A stretch of 64,000 nucleotides of DNA. Source: Janibacter limosus. Its GTDB lineage: Bacteria > Actinomycetota > Actinomycetes > Actinomycetales > Dermatophilaceae. The position numbers and the translations under genes are program-made. The DNA lies in assembly GCF_004295485.1 (NCBI RefSeq), contig NZ_CP036164.1, forward strand, positions 806,001 through 870,000, written 5' to 3'. Position 1 is the first letter of the stretch. Each line of letters opens with the position of its first letter. Positions 44,164 through 52,110 of the stretch are shown here, one piece after another. The notes beneath the pieces were generated by a model, which searched no databases, was not told where the DNA came from, and saw only the letters and a list, made by a program, of their open reading frames with translations.

Positions 44164-44213
44164 GCGGACGATGCCGGACAGGGCGCACTCAAGCGCTGTT
44201 CGGCATCGTCCGC
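44164..44213 (+). terminator. Long hairpin between the secreted protein gene and the transporter genes
   Basis: GCGGACGATGCCG (44164-44176) pairs perfectly with CGGCATCGTCCGC (44201-44213), and the interior adds ACAG..CTGT and GCGC..GCG pairs. No T run follows directly, but CTTTTT occurs 15 bases later. It may stop most transcripts after the first gene, leaving partial read-through to the next. Confidence 0.7.
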
Positions 44214-44234
44214 TCTCAACGACAGGACTTTTTC

Positions 44235-44741
44235 ATGACTTGGCTGTCTGCGTCGCGCATAGTTGCTCCATTCGTGACCGTCGCCTTGCTAGCGGGGTGT
44301 TCTGCCAAGGCCGACTCGGAACTTTCGGCGAGCGACCCGACGTTTGCGGGACTGGACTCCGAAGTGACCAAAGAAGTGTTGGCTTCGCCCGTCGCGGAGG
44401 ACAGGGTTGCTGGTGACGACCCCGCGGTCGCATCGGCTCGGTACCAAGGCATTGTTCGTAATTTCGTCCTATGCCGGGATGCGTATGCGTCCTACAAGAC
44501 GTGGCTCAAGAGCGGTGAAAGCCCGGGGTTGCCGAGACAACCGAATCCGACGAATCCGGCCCCTACGGCGGGGGACATGGAGGCCGACATCAAACTCTTC
44601 CGTGACGATCTGGACAGTGGCGACATCTCGTTGGTCCGTGAGCGGCTGTCGAGTGCGAACGGGTGCGGCGGGTGGATCCCGGCCACTCCGGGAGATCTGA
44701 GCGGTCAAACGATCGCTGATGCGGTCAAGGCGGGCAGATGA
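44235..44741 (+). CDS. Lipoprotein of unknown function in the cassette
   Basis: A 168-residue protein with a lipoprotein signal ending VTVALLAGCSAKAD. The mature part is mostly helical and polar (for example RYQGIVRNFVLCRDAYASYK and DMEADIKLFRDDLDSG) with two cysteines. No recognised family. Its stop overlaps the start of the adaptor gene by four bases, so it is part of the same unit. It could be an immunity-type or accessory lipoprotein, which is inference. Confidence 0.65.
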   Translation: MTWLSASRIVAPFVTVALLAGCSAKADSELSASDPTFAGLDSEVTKEVLASPVAEDRVAGDDPAVASARYQGIVRNFVLCRDAYASYKTWLKSGESPGLPRQPNPTNPAPTAGDMEADIKLFRDDLDSGDISLVRERLSSANGCGGWIPATPGDLSGQTIADAVKAGR

Positions 44742-45634
44742 CGAGGTGTGCAGGGGTGCTCACTCTTGTCGTGAGCGTGATGGTCGGTGTCGCTGGCTGT
44801 AGCGGTGGCGAAGGCGACGCTGCCCGCACTGCTCCAACCTCAGCGGCGGCCTCTGCATCAATAGGTGAGACCACCATGACCGTGCAGAAGTCGACATTCG
44901 TTGTCTCCTACCGCCTAAGCGGCCTCACCATTGACAGTGCCGCGGTGGGTGTGGACATTCCGCGTGGAGCACATCTGACCGATGCTCCGCGCTCGGGCGC
45001 GTCGACCTCGTTGGGGGACGCGTTGGGCACGTTGAAGCCCTCCGACGCAGACGCGAGTGAGCCAGCGGGCACGGTCGAGGCGTCGCGGCGGGCGATGACG
45101 AGCAGCCGTCTGCGCACCTTGCGGTCTCCCGCGTCAGGGCGCGTGCACTTCACCGGTCGGTCAGCCAAGGTCAGCACATCCGGCATAGACGTGGCCATCC
45201 CACTGAAGCCCCTCCAGGAGTTGCGCTACCGAGGCATGGAGTTCACCGGTTCCGTCACGACCGAGACTGTTCTCGGTCAGGAAGAAGGAACTTGCCAATC
45301 TGTGTGGATCGAGGACTCTCCCCAGCCGTCCGCCGGTGAGGACGGGACAGGTTCGAGCGCCACACTCCACTGTCGTCTCCCTGCAGACTTCGAGACGGCT
45401 CCCGGGCTGCCAGCAGTCGTCACGCTCACTTCCGAGCGACTCGAGAAGGTCATCACCATCCCGGTGCTGTATATCTCCCTCGACAAGGGCGGCCAGAACT
45501 ATGTTGTCCAGCTGCGTCGTGGCGGAAGGCCAACCGAACAGAAGATCACCGTCGGGGCCACAGACGGCGTGCGACGCACTGTGATCGAGGGCCTTGAGCC
45601 GGGCGATGTCATCGTTCTTCCCGAGCCATCGTGA
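44738..45634 (+). CDS. MacA/HlyD-like lipoprotein adaptor
   Basis: A 298-residue lipoprotein (VMVGVAGCSGG). It contains a half-lipoyl-type stretch (TLRSPASGRVHFTG) and ends with the membrane-proximal pattern of adaptor proteins (ITVGATDGVRRTVIEGLEPGDVIV). It lacks a long coiled-coil hairpin, as expected for an organism without an outer membrane. ATGA overlaps on the upstream side and GTGA on the downstream side place it with the ABC genes. Confidence 0.7.
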   Translation: MTRCAGVLTLVVSVMVGVAGCSGGEGDAARTAPTSAAASASIGETTMTVQKSTFVVSYRLSGLTIDSAAVGVDIPRGAHLTDAPRSGASTSLGDALGTLKPSDADASEPAGTVEASRRAMTSSRLRTLRSPASGRVHFTGRSAKVSTSGIDVAIPLKPLQELRYRGMEFTGSVTTETVLGQEEGTCQSVWIEDSPQPSAGEDGTGSSATLHCRLPADFETAPGLPAVVTLTSERLEKVITIPVLYISLDKGGQNYVVQLRRGGRPTEQKITVGATDGVRRTVIEGLEPGDVIVLPEPS

Positions 45635-46350
45635 CCGAGCCGGTCATTTCGCTGCACGAGGTCAGCGTCCGATACGCCACGGGAAGAGAGACAGTCACCG
45701 CCTTAGACAAGGCGAGCATGGATGTGCTGCCGGCGAGCTCCACCGCGATCGTGGGTCGATCCGGTTCCGGCAAGTCGACGCTGATCTCTGTGTTGTCGCT
45801 GCTGCGCAGCCCGGCTAGCGGCAGCGTCCGGGCTCTCGGTCGGGAGATCGGTCATCTCAGCGACTCGGACCTCTCCCGACTGAGATCAACCCTCGTCGGC
45901 ACGGTCTTCCAGAGCTTCCACCTCGACCCTACTTTCTCCGCAGCGGATAACGTCATGCTGCCGTGGTACTTCGGTTCTGGCGGATCTCGACGAGTGGCAC
46001 GAGCGCGCGCGCTCGAGGTGCTCGAGGTGCTCGGCATCGCAGACCTGGCTCGTCGCCTTCCTGGGGAGATGTCCGGAGGGCAGCGACAACGAGTCGCCAT
46101 CGCTCGCGCACTCTTCACTGCACCTCCACTGCTGATCGCGGACGAACCCACCGGCAACCTCGACGAGGACACCGCTTTACAAGTGAGCGATGCCCTGTAC
46201 GCGTTGCCGGGCACCGTTGGCAGCGCGGTCGTGGTCGTCACCCACGACACGCAAGTGGCCAAGCGGGCCGAACGGTGCATCTCGATCACTCGCGGCACGC
46301 TGAACTACCACGACGCAGTCAAACCCGGTGCTCGCGGGGAGGGAGTCTAG
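45631..46350 (+). CDS. MacB/LolD-type ABC ATPase
   Basis: A 239-residue ATPase. Walker A VGRSGSGKSTL near residue 40, Q-loop VFQSFHLDPTFSAADNVMLPW, signature MSGGQRQRVAIARALF and Walker B LLIADEPTGNLDEDTA, all typical of the LolD/MacB/FtsE group that powers FtsX-type permeases. The next gene starts directly after its stop. Confidence 0.92.
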   Translation: MTEPVISLHEVSVRYATGRETVTALDKASMDVLPASSTAIVGRSGSGKSTLISVLSLLRSPASGSVRALGREIGHLSDSDLSRLRSTLVGTVFQSFHLDPTFSAADNVMLPWYFGSGGSRRVARARALEVLEVLGIADLARRLPGEMSGGQRQRVAIARALFTAPPLLIADEPTGNLDEDTALQVSDALYALPGTVGSAVVVVTHDTQVAKRAERCISITRGTLNYHDAVKPGARGEGV

Positions 46351-47496
46351 GTGTCTTCCTTCACCGAGTTCCGCCGTGGCTTGCAACTGGCTCTGTCCAT
46401 GAACCGCAGGTCTCCGGTGAAGTTTGCGCTGCTGACCATCCTGGTCGCCATGAGCACCTTGGTCTTCCTCGGCGTCTCGGAGCTCTCGCGCGCCTCAACT
46501 GACAGCCTCGACTCCGCCATCGAGTCCGACCTCGGGGTCGCAGGGACTTATCGGGTGGAAGCGTCGAGTGACCTGGGACTCACGCTGTCCGAGACGCTCG
46601 CCGTCCTGCGGCCACCCATCGATCAGGTCAGTGACCAGCCCGTCGTCGTGGCCGAACGCTTCCCCTCGATCCACCCCGAATGCCCGCCCTTCAACCTGCT
46701 CGGCGACGTCACCGCCATCGTGCTGCGGGATGACACAGGAGCGCCTGAGCCATTCGCCCCGGGCAAATTGCCGGCAGACGGCGACCTGTGTCTCGCGGGG
46801 CTGGCTGTGCCGCGAGATGCGTTGCGGGAGGCCACGGCCCATGAGAAAGACACGTACGACGCCTCCATCGTCGTCGACCCCGTCTATGAGCAGGTCCTTC
46901 GGCTCGCGTCCGACCGGCCGCCGACCTATCTCATCGCTGTGACCACGGGTGAGAGCGACGACGTCACTGATCAGTTGCGCACCAGTTCCATTGACGCTCT
47001 AAGGCAGCACGCCCAGCAGGCATCCGTACCGGCGACCGATGCAGTCGTCGTGACGCGAGCGGACTCAGGCGGCTCAGTGCGATCGGCCTCCGCAGGCATC
47101 AGACTCGTCTATGGACTCATCGGTTGGGGCGTGCTGCTCATCAGCGGGATCGGTCTCCTCGTCGCTGAACTCATCGTCCTTCGTGACAGGACCTGGTTCT
47201 TCGGCCTGGCCAGAGCGGTCGGCGCCCGTCGATGGAGCATCGCCTGGCTGGTCATCGCAGACATCCTGCTCGTCCTCATAGCTGGGCTTCTTGTCGCGAT
47301 CACCGTCCTGGCGATCGCGGGACCTGGGATAGCTTCCTTCGGCCGGGAGGCCTTCCAGGTCGAGCTTCACGTCCTACGCCTGTCAGCGCTGCCGCAGCTC
47401 TTCCTCGGCTTCTGCGTAGTTTTGCTCCTCGCTGGCTTTTACCCGGCGATTCAGGCAATGAGACTTGACCCGCTGGATGTGCTGGAGCGCAGGTAG
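46351..47496 (+). CDS. FtsX/MacB-type ABC permease
   Basis: A 381-residue membrane protein: one N-terminal hydrophobic segment, a large extracytoplasmic domain (about residues 50-240), then three membrane helices, the layout of MacB permeases. The C-terminal ALPQLFLGFCVVLLLAGFYPAIQAMRLDPLDVLERR matches the FtsX family end. Together with the ATPase and adaptor it forms a mechanotransmission-type ABC system rather than a classical pore exporter. Confidence 0.85.
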   Translation: MSSFTEFRRGLQLALSMNRRSPVKFALLTILVAMSTLVFLGVSELSRASTDSLDSAIESDLGVAGTYRVEASSDLGLTLSETLAVLRPPIDQVSDQPVVVAERFPSIHPECPPFNLLGDVTAIVLRDDTGAPEPFAPGKLPADGDLCLAGLAVPRDALREATAHEKDTYDASIVVDPVYEQVLRLASDRPPTYLIAVTTGESDDVTDQLRTSSIDALRQHAQQASVPATDAVVVTRADSGGSVRSASAGIRLVYGLIGWGVLLISGIGLLVAELIVLRDRTWFFGLARAVGARRWSIAWLVIADILLVLIAGLLVAITVLAIAGPGIASFGREAFQVELHVLRLSALPQLFLGFCVVLLLAGFYPAIQAMRLDPLDVLERR

Positions 47497-47554
47497 CCAA
47501 GGAAGACTTGGGGTTGCGCTCTCGCGACTAGCGCCCTCGTTGCCTACGTCAGGC

Positions 47555-48061
47555 TCAGACGGCGTCGGCCTGCCGCTCCCACACCCCGTCCTCCATCGGC
47601 TTGCCGGTCTCCAGCACCGACTTGATGCCGGAGAGCACCCACGGCCAGCCACCGCCACCGGCGCCCATCGGGTCGGGGTTGCCGGCGACCTGCTCGGCGG
47701 TCGTCGGGCGGCCGGTGAGGTCGTGCGTGAGGGTGAGTCGGGTGGCGCCGTCCGCGGTGGCCTCGATGTCCCAGGTGACGGTGCCCGGCTCCTCGTCCTC
47801 GATCCACACCGGCGCCCAGGTCTGCACGAGCCGGCGCGGGGGATCGCACTCGAGCACCTCGCCGGTGACGACGACATCGGGCATGTTCATCGACTTCATC
47901 TCCTCGCTGGCCCGGTGCTCGAAGTGGCCGCCGGGGGAGAGGTCGTAGGAGACATCGCCGGTGTACCCGTAGAGCCGGCTGAACTCGGGCGTGGTGATGG
48001 CCGCCCAGACGCGCTCCGGGGTGGCGTTGATGAAGATGCGGTGGATCTGGGTCTCGCTCAT
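47555..48061 (-). CDS. SRPBCC (AHSA1-like) protein
   Basis: A 168-residue protein of the START/Bet v 1 fold, AHSA1 subgroup. It begins MSETQIHRIFINATPERVWAAITTPEF, and RLVQTWAPVWIEDEEPGTVTW is a central strand pair. Such proteins are often paired with ArsR regulators, as here, where the start overlaps the ArsR stop by four bases. The ligand is unknown. Confidence 0.87.
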   Translation of the reverse strand: MSETQIHRIFINATPERVWAAITTPEFSRLYGYTGDVSYDLSPGGHFEHRASEEMKSMNMPDVVVTGEVLECDPPRRLVQTWAPVWIEDEEPGTVTWDIEATADGATRLTLTHDLTGRPTTAEQVAGNPDPMGAGGGGWPWVLSGIKSVLETGKPMEDGVWERQADAV

Positions 48062-48393
48062 GACTCGTCGTCCTCCAGGACTCGCTTGAGGTCGAGCAGC
48101 GCGGAGACCCGCGCCGCCGTGTACTTGCCGATCCACCGGTCGTGGATCGCCCTGATGGGGACGGCGTTGAGGTGGTGCAGCTTGCTCCGTCCCTCCTTGC
48201 GGGTGACGACGAGGTTGGCTTCCTCGAGCAGCCGCAGGTGCTTGGCCACTCCGAACCTCGTCATCTCCGTGTGCTCCCGCACGATCGCCTCGAGCTCGGA
48301 CTGCGTCCGTCCGTCCTGCTCGAAGAGCGCGTCCAGCAGCATCCGGCGGATCGGGTCCGCCAGGGCCTTGAACACGAGGTCGTCGTCGGTCAC
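48058..48393 (-). CDS. ArsR-family transcriptional regulator
   Basis: A 111-residue winged-helix protein. LVFKALADPIRRMLLDALF, then TRFGVAKHLRLLEEANLVVTRKEGRSKLHHL is the ArsR DNA-binding pattern. No metal-binding cysteine cluster is visible, so it probably belongs to the non-metal branch that travels with SRPBCC genes. The GTG at 48393 is preferred; a GTG at 48423 lies inside the palindrome at 48406-48425 and would only fit a leaderless message. Confidence 0.87.
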   Translation of the reverse strand: MTDDDLVFKALADPIRRMLLDALFEQDGRTQSELEAIVREHTEMTRFGVAKHLRLLEEANLVVTRKEGRSKLHHLNAVPIRAIHDRWIGKYTAARVSALLDLKRVLEDDES

Positions 48394-48405
48394 GTCATCG
48401 ACAAT

Positions 48406-48425
48406 AGGTGACCTTTTGGTCACCT
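48406..48425. promoter_or_regulatory. Palindromic operator candidate between arsR and the cupin gene
   Basis: AGGTGACC-TTTT-GGTCACCT has perfect eight-base arms. It lies in the 54-bp divergent spacer, 13 bases before the arsR start and 22 before the cupin start, so a dimeric ArsR could control both directions. Confidence 0.6.
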
Positions 48426-48447
48426 GTCAACGGATAGTCTGCGGAGC

Positions 48448-48783
48448 ATGGACACCACCTTGTACTCCGCGGACGAACTGCTCGAGCTGGCTCCCGAGGG
48501 CAAGGGGGACCGACCCGGGGTCAAGAAGGCGCTCATCGGTCACGGCGCGCGCGTGGTGATGATGCGCTTCGCTGCCGGGCAGGTGCTCGCCGAGCACACG
48601 GCCGCATTCCCGATCCTCGTGCAGTGCCTGCAGGGTGAGATCGAGTTCGTCACGGGGGATCAGTCGGTGAGGCTCACGCCGGGCGTCGTCGCCAACCTCG
48701 ACGGCAATGTCCCGCACGAGGTGCGCGGCGTCACCGACGCGATCTTCCAGCTCGTCATGCTCGACCCGGCCGCACGTCCTTAA
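48448..48783 (+). CDS. Small cupin-domain protein
   Basis: A 111-residue single-cupin protein. RFAAGQVLAEHTAAFPILVQCLQGEIEF is cupin motif 1 (a single conserved histidine is visible) and TPGVVANLDGNVPHEVRGV is motif 2. Enzyme activity is not evident. Its stop TAA is inside the CCTTAAGG palindrome into which the ISL3 element has inserted; the coding sequence is intact because the 8-bp duplication kept the stop. Confidence 0.8.
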   Translation: MDTTLYSADELLELAPEGKGDRPGVKKALIGHGARVVMMRFAAGQVLAEHTAAFPILVQCLQGEIEFVTGDQSVRLTPGVVANLDGNVPHEVRGVTDAIFQLVMLDPAARP

Positions 48784-48785
48784 GG

Positions 48786-50218
48786 GGCTCTTCACAGATG
48801 AGGGTGTAACTGGGTTTGTGGCCCCGGGCGGCGTGGCGGTGGCGGGGTAGGCGTCGAGGCCTTCACATGATGGAAGTTCTCACACAACCCATCAGGAAGA
48901 CCTCGACATGTCTGACGCTACCTTCACTGCCCCGGATCTGACCACGTTCGCCCGCTTGGACCAGCTCGGACTGGAGGTCACTGGCCAGTGCCTCGAGGCC
49001 GGGCAGGCGGTGCTGGCCTGCCGGGTGGTCGAGCCGGATGACTGGTGCCACCGCTGTGGCTGTCAGGGCCGGCCACGCGGCAGCGTGGTGCGCTCCTTGG
49101 CGCATGCCCCCTTCGGTCAGCGCCCCACGACCCTTCGGGTGCGGGTGCGCCGCTACACGTGCACCGACTGTGGTCATGTGTGGCGTCAGGACACCTCCCG
49201 GGCGGCTGAGCCTCGAGCCAAGCTCTCTCGTGGGGGGCTGGCGTGGGCGTTGAGCGCGATCGTGTGCCAGCACCTGTCGATGTCCCGGGTCGCCGAGGGC
49301 TTGGGCGTGGCGTGGAACACCGCCAACGACGCGGTCCTGGCCGAAGGGCGACGGGTGCTGATCGATGACCCGGCCCGCTTCGAGGGGGTGAAGGTCCTGG
49401 GTGTCGATGAGCATGTGTGGCGCCACACCCACCGCGGGGACAAGTACGTCACCGTGATCATCGACCTGACCCCTACTCGTCAGGACGGCGGCACGGCCCG
49501 GTTGCTGGACATGGTCGAAGGGCGTTCCGGGGAGGTCTTCGCTGCGTGGCTGGCCCAACGGCCCCAAGCCTGGCGTGAGGGCATCGAGGTCGTCGCGATG
49601 GACGGGTTCACAGGATTCAAGGCTGCCGCCACGAAAATGGTCCCCACCGCGGTCACGGTCATGGACCCCTTCCACGTCGTCGCCCAGGCCGGTGAGGCGA
49701 TGAACCGGTGCCGACAGCGGGTGCAACGAGAGACGTGTGGGCGCCGCAGCCGCAAGGGCGACCCGTTGTACCGCGTGCGCAGGGCACTGTTCGTCGGCGA
49801 CCAGTTGCGCACCCAGCGCCAGAGCGAACGCATCACGCCCGTGCTGGCCGATCCCGCCCACGCCCAGCTCGCGCAGGCCTGGCGCGCCTACCAAGAGATG
49901 ATCAACGCCTACCGCGACGAGAAGCCTGCTCGAGGACGCCAGAGGATGGCCGATCTGATCGATCACCTCAACTCCCAGCCCCCCGAACAGATCGAACTAC
50001 GCAAGCTCGGCAAGACCCTGCACCACCGCGCTGAGGACGTCCTGGCCTACTTCGACCACCCCGGCTCATCCAACGGACCCACCGAAGCCATCAACGGACG
50101 CCTGGAACACCTACGCGGCCTGGCCCTGGGCTTTCGCAACCTGACCCACTACATCGCCAGATCCCTCCTAGAATCCGGCGGCTTCAGACCCCAACTACAC
50201 CCTCAGTTGTGAAGAGCC
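48786..50218 (+). mobile_element. ISL3-family insertion sequence, complete, with 8-bp target duplication
   Basis: 1433 bp. The left end GGCTCTTCACAGATGAGGGT and the right end (read inwards) GGCTCTTCACAACTGAGGGT form inverted repeats of about 26 bp with a few mismatches. The element is flanked on both sides by CCTTAAGG (48778-48785 and 50219-50226), the 8-bp duplication expected for ISL3. Intact ends, intact transposase and perfect duplication suggest recent insertion. Confidence 0.95.
48908..50212 (+). CDS. ISL3-family transposase
   Basis: A 434-residue transposase. The N-terminal zinc-finger part has CHRCGCQG and CTDCGHVW. The DDE core shows VLGVDEHVWRH, EVVAMDGFTGFKAA and, near the end, GPTEAINGRLEHLRGLALGFRN with the catalytic glutamate. 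Full length without stops. The gene fills most of the element, and the stop lies six bases from the right end. Confidence 0.96.
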   Translation: MSDATFTAPDLTTFARLDQLGLEVTGQCLEAGQAVLACRVVEPDDWCHRCGCQGRPRGSVVRSLAHAPFGQRPTTLRVRVRRYTCTDCGHVWRQDTSRAAEPRAKLSRGGLAWALSAIVCQHLSMSRVAEGLGVAWNTANDAVLAEGRRVLIDDPARFEGVKVLGVDEHVWRHTHRGDKYVTVIIDLTPTRQDGGTARLLDMVEGRSGEVFAAWLAQRPQAWREGIEVVAMDGFTGFKAAATKMVPTAVTVMDPFHVVAQAGEAMNRCRQRVQRETCGRRSRKGDPLYRVRRALFVGDQLRTQRQSERITPVLADPAHAQLAQAWRAYQEMINAYRDEKPARGRQRMADLIDHLNSQPPEQIELRKLGKTLHHRAEDVLAYFDHPGSSNGPTEAINGRLEHLRGLALGFRNLTHYIARSLLESGGFRPQLHPQL

Positions 50219-50266
50219 CCTTAAGGTCGTGCGGGGTGTAGCGGCACGTCCTTAAGGTCGTGCGAG
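50219..50266. repeat. Tandem CCTTAAGGTCGTGCG palindromic elements next to ISL3
   Basis: CCTTAAGGTCGTGCGG at 50219 and CCTTAAGGTCGTGCGA at 50250 lie 31 bases apart, each preceded (before IS insertion) by GCACGT. The first CCTTAAGG is the IS target duplication. The second contains the stop codon of the fepC-like gene on the minus strand. The same 15-base core occurs twice at 28998-29053. Confidence 0.8.
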
Positions 50267-51055
50267 GTGTGGCCGTACGTGGGGGACGACCATGGGCGTG
50301 CCCGACTGTGGGTCATCGACGACCTCGGCGCCGAGTCCGAAGACCTCGCGCACGAGGTCTTCGGTGAGGACGGTGGCGGGCTGGCCGTCGCCGTGGATCC
50401 TCCCTGCGCTCATGACGACGAGGCGCGACGCGAAGCGGGCGGCCTGGTTGAGGTCGTGCAGCACCGCGACGATGGTGCGTCCCTCGCGGTTGAGCTCGGC
50501 GAAGAGCTCGAGCAGCTCGTACTGGTGCGCGATGTCGAGGAAGGTCGTCGGCTCGTCGAGCAGGATCACCTCGGTGTCCTGGGCGAGGATCATGGCGACC
50601 CAGACGCGCTGACGCTGACCCCCGGAGAGGGCATCGACCGCGGTATCCGCGAGATCGCTCAGGTGGGTGCGTTCCAGGGCCGTCGCGATGGCGCGGTCGT
50701 CCTCGGGTGACCACTGCCGCAGCAAGGAGTGGTGTGGGTGGCGACCACGGGCGACGAGCTCGGCGACCGTGATCCCCTTGGGCGCGACGGCGCTCTGCGG
50801 CAGCAGCGAGACCCGCTTCGCGACGGCGCGACCGCGCATCCGGTGCACGTCTTCTCCGTCCAGCTGCACCTGCCCGGCCGACGGCCTGTTGACTCGGGCG
50901 AGGGCCTTGAGCAGGGTCGATTTGCCGCACCCGTTGGGGCCGACGATGACCATGAAGTCACCCCGCCGCACGTCGAGGTCGAGAGCGTGGATGACGGGGT
51001 CACCGCCGTAGCCGACGGTGATGTCGTGTGCCGCGATGAGCGAAGGGGGAGTCAT
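50252..51055 (-). CDS. Siderophore ABC importer ATPase (FepC/FecE type)
   Basis: A 267-residue ATPase. Walker A VGPNGCGKST, signature LSGGQRQRVWVAMIL and Walker B EVILLDEPTTFLDIAHQ, the last typical of ferric siderophore and B12 importers. The ATG at 51055 has GAAGG just upstream and overlaps the permease stop (ATGA). Last gene of the operon; its final codons CGA CCT TAA lie in a CCTTAAGG element. Confidence 0.93.
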   Translation of the reverse strand: MTPPSLIAAHDITVGYGGDPVIHALDLDVRRGDFMVIVGPNGCGKSTLLKALARVNRPSAGQVQLDGEDVHRMRGRAVAKRVSLLPQSAVAPKGITVAELVARGRHPHHSLLRQWSPEDDRAIATALERTHLSDLADTAVDALSGGQRQRVWVAMILAQDTEVILLDEPTTFLDIAHQYELLELFAELNREGRTIVAVLHDLNQAARFASRLVVMSAGRIHGDGQPATVLTEDLVREVFGLGAEVVDDPQSGTPMVVPHVRPHLARP

Positions 51056-52110
51056 GTCGCCTTCTTCCATTCACCGACCAGCAGGACGCCGAGATAGACG
51101 CCGCCGATCGCGAGGGTGAGGATGCCGACGGGCAGCCCGTCGAAGAGCGGCACCTGCTGGGTGGCCAGATCGGCCAGGACGAGGAGCAGTGCTCCCATCA
51201 CGGCTGACAGGCCGAGCAGGGGCCGCGCGCTGCGGGCCAGCCGGCGAGTGATGTGGGGTGCGGTCAGGGCGACGAAGGAGATCGGTCCCGCGACCGCGAC
51301 GGCGCCGCCTGCCAGCAGGACCGACAGGAGCACCGCCCACCGTCGCACGGCGCCCGACTCCACACCGAGGGCGGCCGCCACCTCGTCGCCCATCTCGGTC
51401 ATCCCGAGCGGCACCGACAGCAGCGCCAGTGGCACGGCCGTCACGGCGAGGATGATCCAGATCGTCGCGGCCTGGTCCCAGCCGCGGGCATTCAGGCTGC
51501 CGTTGATGTACGCCGCGAGCACCGAGGCCTTGTCCCGGGCCATGACGTAGACGACGTACTGGGTGAAGGCGTAGGCCATCGCGGAGACGCCGATGCCGGC
51601 GAGGATCATCCGCATGGGGTTGGACAGGCCGGTCCCGGTGCTCACGGCGACGAGGCCGACGGCGAGCGCGGCGCCGGCGACCGACCCGAGGACGATCGAG
51701 GTTGCGCTGGGCATGAGCAACCCGACGAAGGCGGCCCCGGCCCCTGCACCAGCGCTGACCCCGATCACATCGGGGCTTCCGAGGGGATTGCGGGTCACGG
51801 ACTGGAAGAGCGCTCCGGAGGCGCCGAGAGCCGCGCCCGCACCGAGCGCGACGACCAGCCGCGGCCCGCGCAGGTTGCCGAGGACGAAGTTGGCCTTGCC
51901 CTGTGCATCGCCGCCCAGGACGTCGGCGATCCCCGCTGGCAGTTCCAGGATCGGGATGCCAAGGCGACCCATGGACAGCGTCGCCAAGGTCGCGCCGACG
52001 AGGAGGGCGACGAGGATGACGCCCAGGAGCGCCACCCTTCGCCGCATCGGCAGTTGGACGTGCCGGCCCAGGCCGATGACCGGCTCGGAGGTGGTCCACG
52101 TGGTGCTCAT
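51052..52110 (-). CDS. FecCD-family siderophore permease, second subunit
   Basis: A 352-residue permease with about nine or ten membrane helices. GASGALFQSVTRNPLGSPDVIGVSAGAG is the FecCD family signature and FVALTAPHITRRLARS is the conserved ATPase-contact region near the C-terminus. Overlaps both neighbours by four bases. Confidence 0.92.
   Translation of the reverse strand: MSTTWTTSEPVIGLGRHVQLPMRRRVALLGVILVALLVGATLATLSMGRLGIPILELPAGIADVLGGDAQGKANFVLGNLRGPRLVVALGAGAALGASGALFQSVTRNPLGSPDVIGVSAGAGAGAAFVGLLMPSATSIVLGSVAGAALAVGLVAVSTGTGLSNPMRMILAGIGVSAMAYAFTQYVVYVMARDKASVLAAYINGSLNARGWDQAATIWIILAVTAVPLALLSVPLGMTEMGDEVAAALGVESGAVRRWAVLLSVLLAGGAVAVAGPISFVALTAPHITRRLARSARPLLGLSAVMGALLLVLADLATQQVPLFDGLPVGILTLAIGGVYLGVLLVGEWKKAT

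Noticed and set aside
37391..50218. Composite transposon or genomic island bounded by the two IS elements
   Set aside because: The elements belong to different families (IS3 and ISL3), each has its own flanking duplication or candidate one, and housekeeping genes such as ileS lie between them.
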